Of a stretch of DNA of 64,000 nucleotides, positions 63,001-64,000 are shown piece after piece (the first letter of the stretch is position 1; each line of letters begins with the position of its first letter). The notes under the pieces are model-generated. The model was not told the origin of the DNA. It made no database searches and worked only from the letters and a program-made list of their open reading frames with translations. The stretch is taken from positions 62,001 to 126,000 of the forward strand of contig CAJNDS010002387.1 in the NCBI GenBank assembly GCA_905221605.1, in the 5' to 3' direction. A program made the translations under genes and the position numbers. This stretch comes from Symbiodinium natans. Lineage: Eukaryota > Sar > Dinophyceae > Suessiales > Symbiodiniaceae.

Positions 63001-63493
63001 AGCGTCGCACATCGCACGTACCAAGAGTAAGAGCAGTTGTCCCAGCAACAGCCCAAAGACCTCGCAAAATCAGCCGGCCGCCAGGCAGTCAGCACCCCAG
63101 AATCTTAAGCCCAAAGCAAGCCTTCATCTGCTGAGGCACCATCAGCACTCTTCGACGTGAGGCCAGACTCCAAACTGTAGAAAGTCCAGCTGCAAGCCCT
63201 AAACCCCTCTACCGCTTGTTGGGTGTTAATGAGCTTTGCTATTAAGAGCTGACCGAGCTCACGACGTCATGTTTCATGCAGTTTACATGCGCAGCCACTT
63301 TACTTTCAGGTATACCAACACATGAAGTTGCCAGGGAGGAAGAGGCGACCTCTCAGAGGTTTCATACCATGCAGGTGGGAACTGTATCACCAGATTCTGC
63401 AGCCAACGTGTCTGGCAGCAAGTAGCTTTTGCCAGTAACCGCGGTAGTTTTTGGGAGCCCCATCGCCCGGAGACAGCAGTTTGCTTGTGCTAC
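60100..63493. other. Region without a recognised gene
   Basis: Scattered degenerate arrays (60620-60675, 60775-60825, 61135-61175, 61570-61740, 62170-62260), a CCCCAAA block (61970-62030), a TA tract (61396-61412) and unique DNA. A weak open frame at 60945-61120 and one at 62922-63134 (Ser/Arg-rich) lack motifs. The 3' end (63160-63493) is unique and probably the upstream region of the last gene. Confidence 0.5.
61970..62060 (-). repeat. CCCCAAA variant block within array
   Basis: About nine CCCCAAA units followed by CCCTAAA units, the same variant expansion as at 16440-16508. Confidence 0.92.
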
Positions 63494-64000
63494 ATGTGGC
63501 GACTGGTGGCAACCATTATCGGGCTGCTACTGGCAATCTTACCGCTCTGGCCTGTCCAACACCACTTTGTCCTCTGGACATGCAAGACTTACAAGTGCAT
63601 GAAACGAGGTGAAGAGTATGCCGAAGAAAGATCTGAAGCTCCGTTGAGCGCGGAATTCCCAGCAACAATCCCATCAGGTACAAGTTCGACTACACAGAAC
63701 AGCAGCAGCAGCAGCAGCGGCAGCAGCAGCGGCGGAAGCAGCAGCAGCAGCGGCCGTCCTAGCTCCCAAGTGAAGGAGGATGTTACAACCTGCAAGCACG
63801 ACCTGTCCGGCAGGCTCTACCGCATGGCGCGCAACTATAAGGACAACCCCGTCGCCAACGACGGGCTGTTGCTGTTCGACGCCTTTCTGCACGTGTCGAA
63901 CAAGTTTGCATACGTGATGTTCCAGCCCTTTGGAGTTCCCCGTCCTGGCAGGAACTTCATCAAAGGAGAGAAGGAATTGGCCATGGCGATGAATGTGACT
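63494..64000 (+). CDS. Unrecognised signal-anchored protein with Ser/Gly linker, 5' part
   Basis: ATG 63494 opens a frame that stays open to the end of the window (169 codons, incomplete). It begins MWRLVATIIGLLLAILPLWP, a signal peptide or type II membrane anchor. A charged region follows, then a Ser/Gly-rich linker of about 25 residues encoded by AGC/GGC repeats (63701-63755), then a folded-looking domain (LSGRLYRMARNYKDNPVAND, LLLFDAFLHVSNKFAYVMFQ, PFGVPRPGRNFIKGEKEL). The layout suits a Golgi or cell-surface enzyme held on a stalk, but I do not recognise the domain. Stops in the same frame lie upstream, which supports this start. No array interrupts it. Confidence 0.6.
   Translation, partial: MWRLVATIIGLLLAILPLWPVQHHFVLWTCKTYKCMKRGEEYAEERSEAPLSAEFPATIPSGTSSTTQNSSSSSSGSSSGGSSSSSGRPSSQVKEDVTTCKHDLSGRLYRMARNYKDNPVANDGLLLFDAFLHVSNKFAYVMFQPFGVPRPGRNFIKGEKELAMAMNVT

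Noticed and set aside
63589-63892. Minus-strand poly-Ala/poly-Leu frames at the right end
   Set aside because: They are the reverse of the AGC-repeat-coded Ser/Gly linker of the plus-strand gene at 63494.

Overview
The window looks like nuclear DNA of a dinoflagellate or a close alveolate relative. The evidence is eukaryotic genes cut into very small exons, introns starting with GC or GA as well as GT, introner-like elements, and a tyrosine-recombinase retrotransposon whose RT/methyltransferase/RNase H layout I associate with dinoflagellate genomes. The species is not determined. The dominating feature is hundreds of copies of the TTTAGGG telomere-type heptamer, in both orientations. They lie in dozens of interstitial arrays between and inside genes, so this is not a chromosome end.

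Layout. 1-8.1 kb: telomere-type arrays with short unique islands, a few of which may be exons. 8.1-15.1 kb: a complete but frame-broken Ngaro/PAT-type YR retrotransposon with A1-ORFs-B1-A2-B2 split direct repeats. It carries a gag-like region with a membrane segment, RT, an RNase H domain interrupted by a DNA methyltransferase-like domain, a 2A-like peptide and a tyrosine recombinase. It sits exactly inside a TTTAGGG array. 15.1-24.4 kb: arrays, a 73-aa ubiquitin-like protein (about 20.0 kb) and candidate exons. 24.5-47.6 kb: at least 22 tiny exons, all on the plus strand and in the right order, that together read as an SNF2 helicase of the SMARCAL1/ZRANB3 (annealing helicase) type. Inside two of its introns, on the same strand, lie two other genes: an eight-exon AzgA/NCS2-type purine permease (27977-30461) and an intronless allantoicase (44042-45067). 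47.6-63.4 kb: arrays, MITE-like hairpins, low-complexity tracts and weak candidate exons. 63.5 kb to the end: the 5' part of an unrecognised gene for a signal-anchored protein with a Ser/Gly linker.

Functional links. The permease (purine base uptake) and allantoicase (ureide step of purine breakdown) belong to the same nitrogen-scavenging pathway and are both nested in one DNA-repair helicase gene. Whether that is functional or accidental cannot be told from sequence. The short TIR element family (ends CTTGGTRGCCCAG ... CTGGGCTACCAAG) forms several introns of both the helicase and the permease. Short target duplications supply the GC or GA donor, which is the introner mode of intron gain. Other repeat families also sit in these introns.

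Limits: exon borders were placed by eye from reading frame and family motifs. Borders marked approximate may move by several bases, and some small exons are surely missed.
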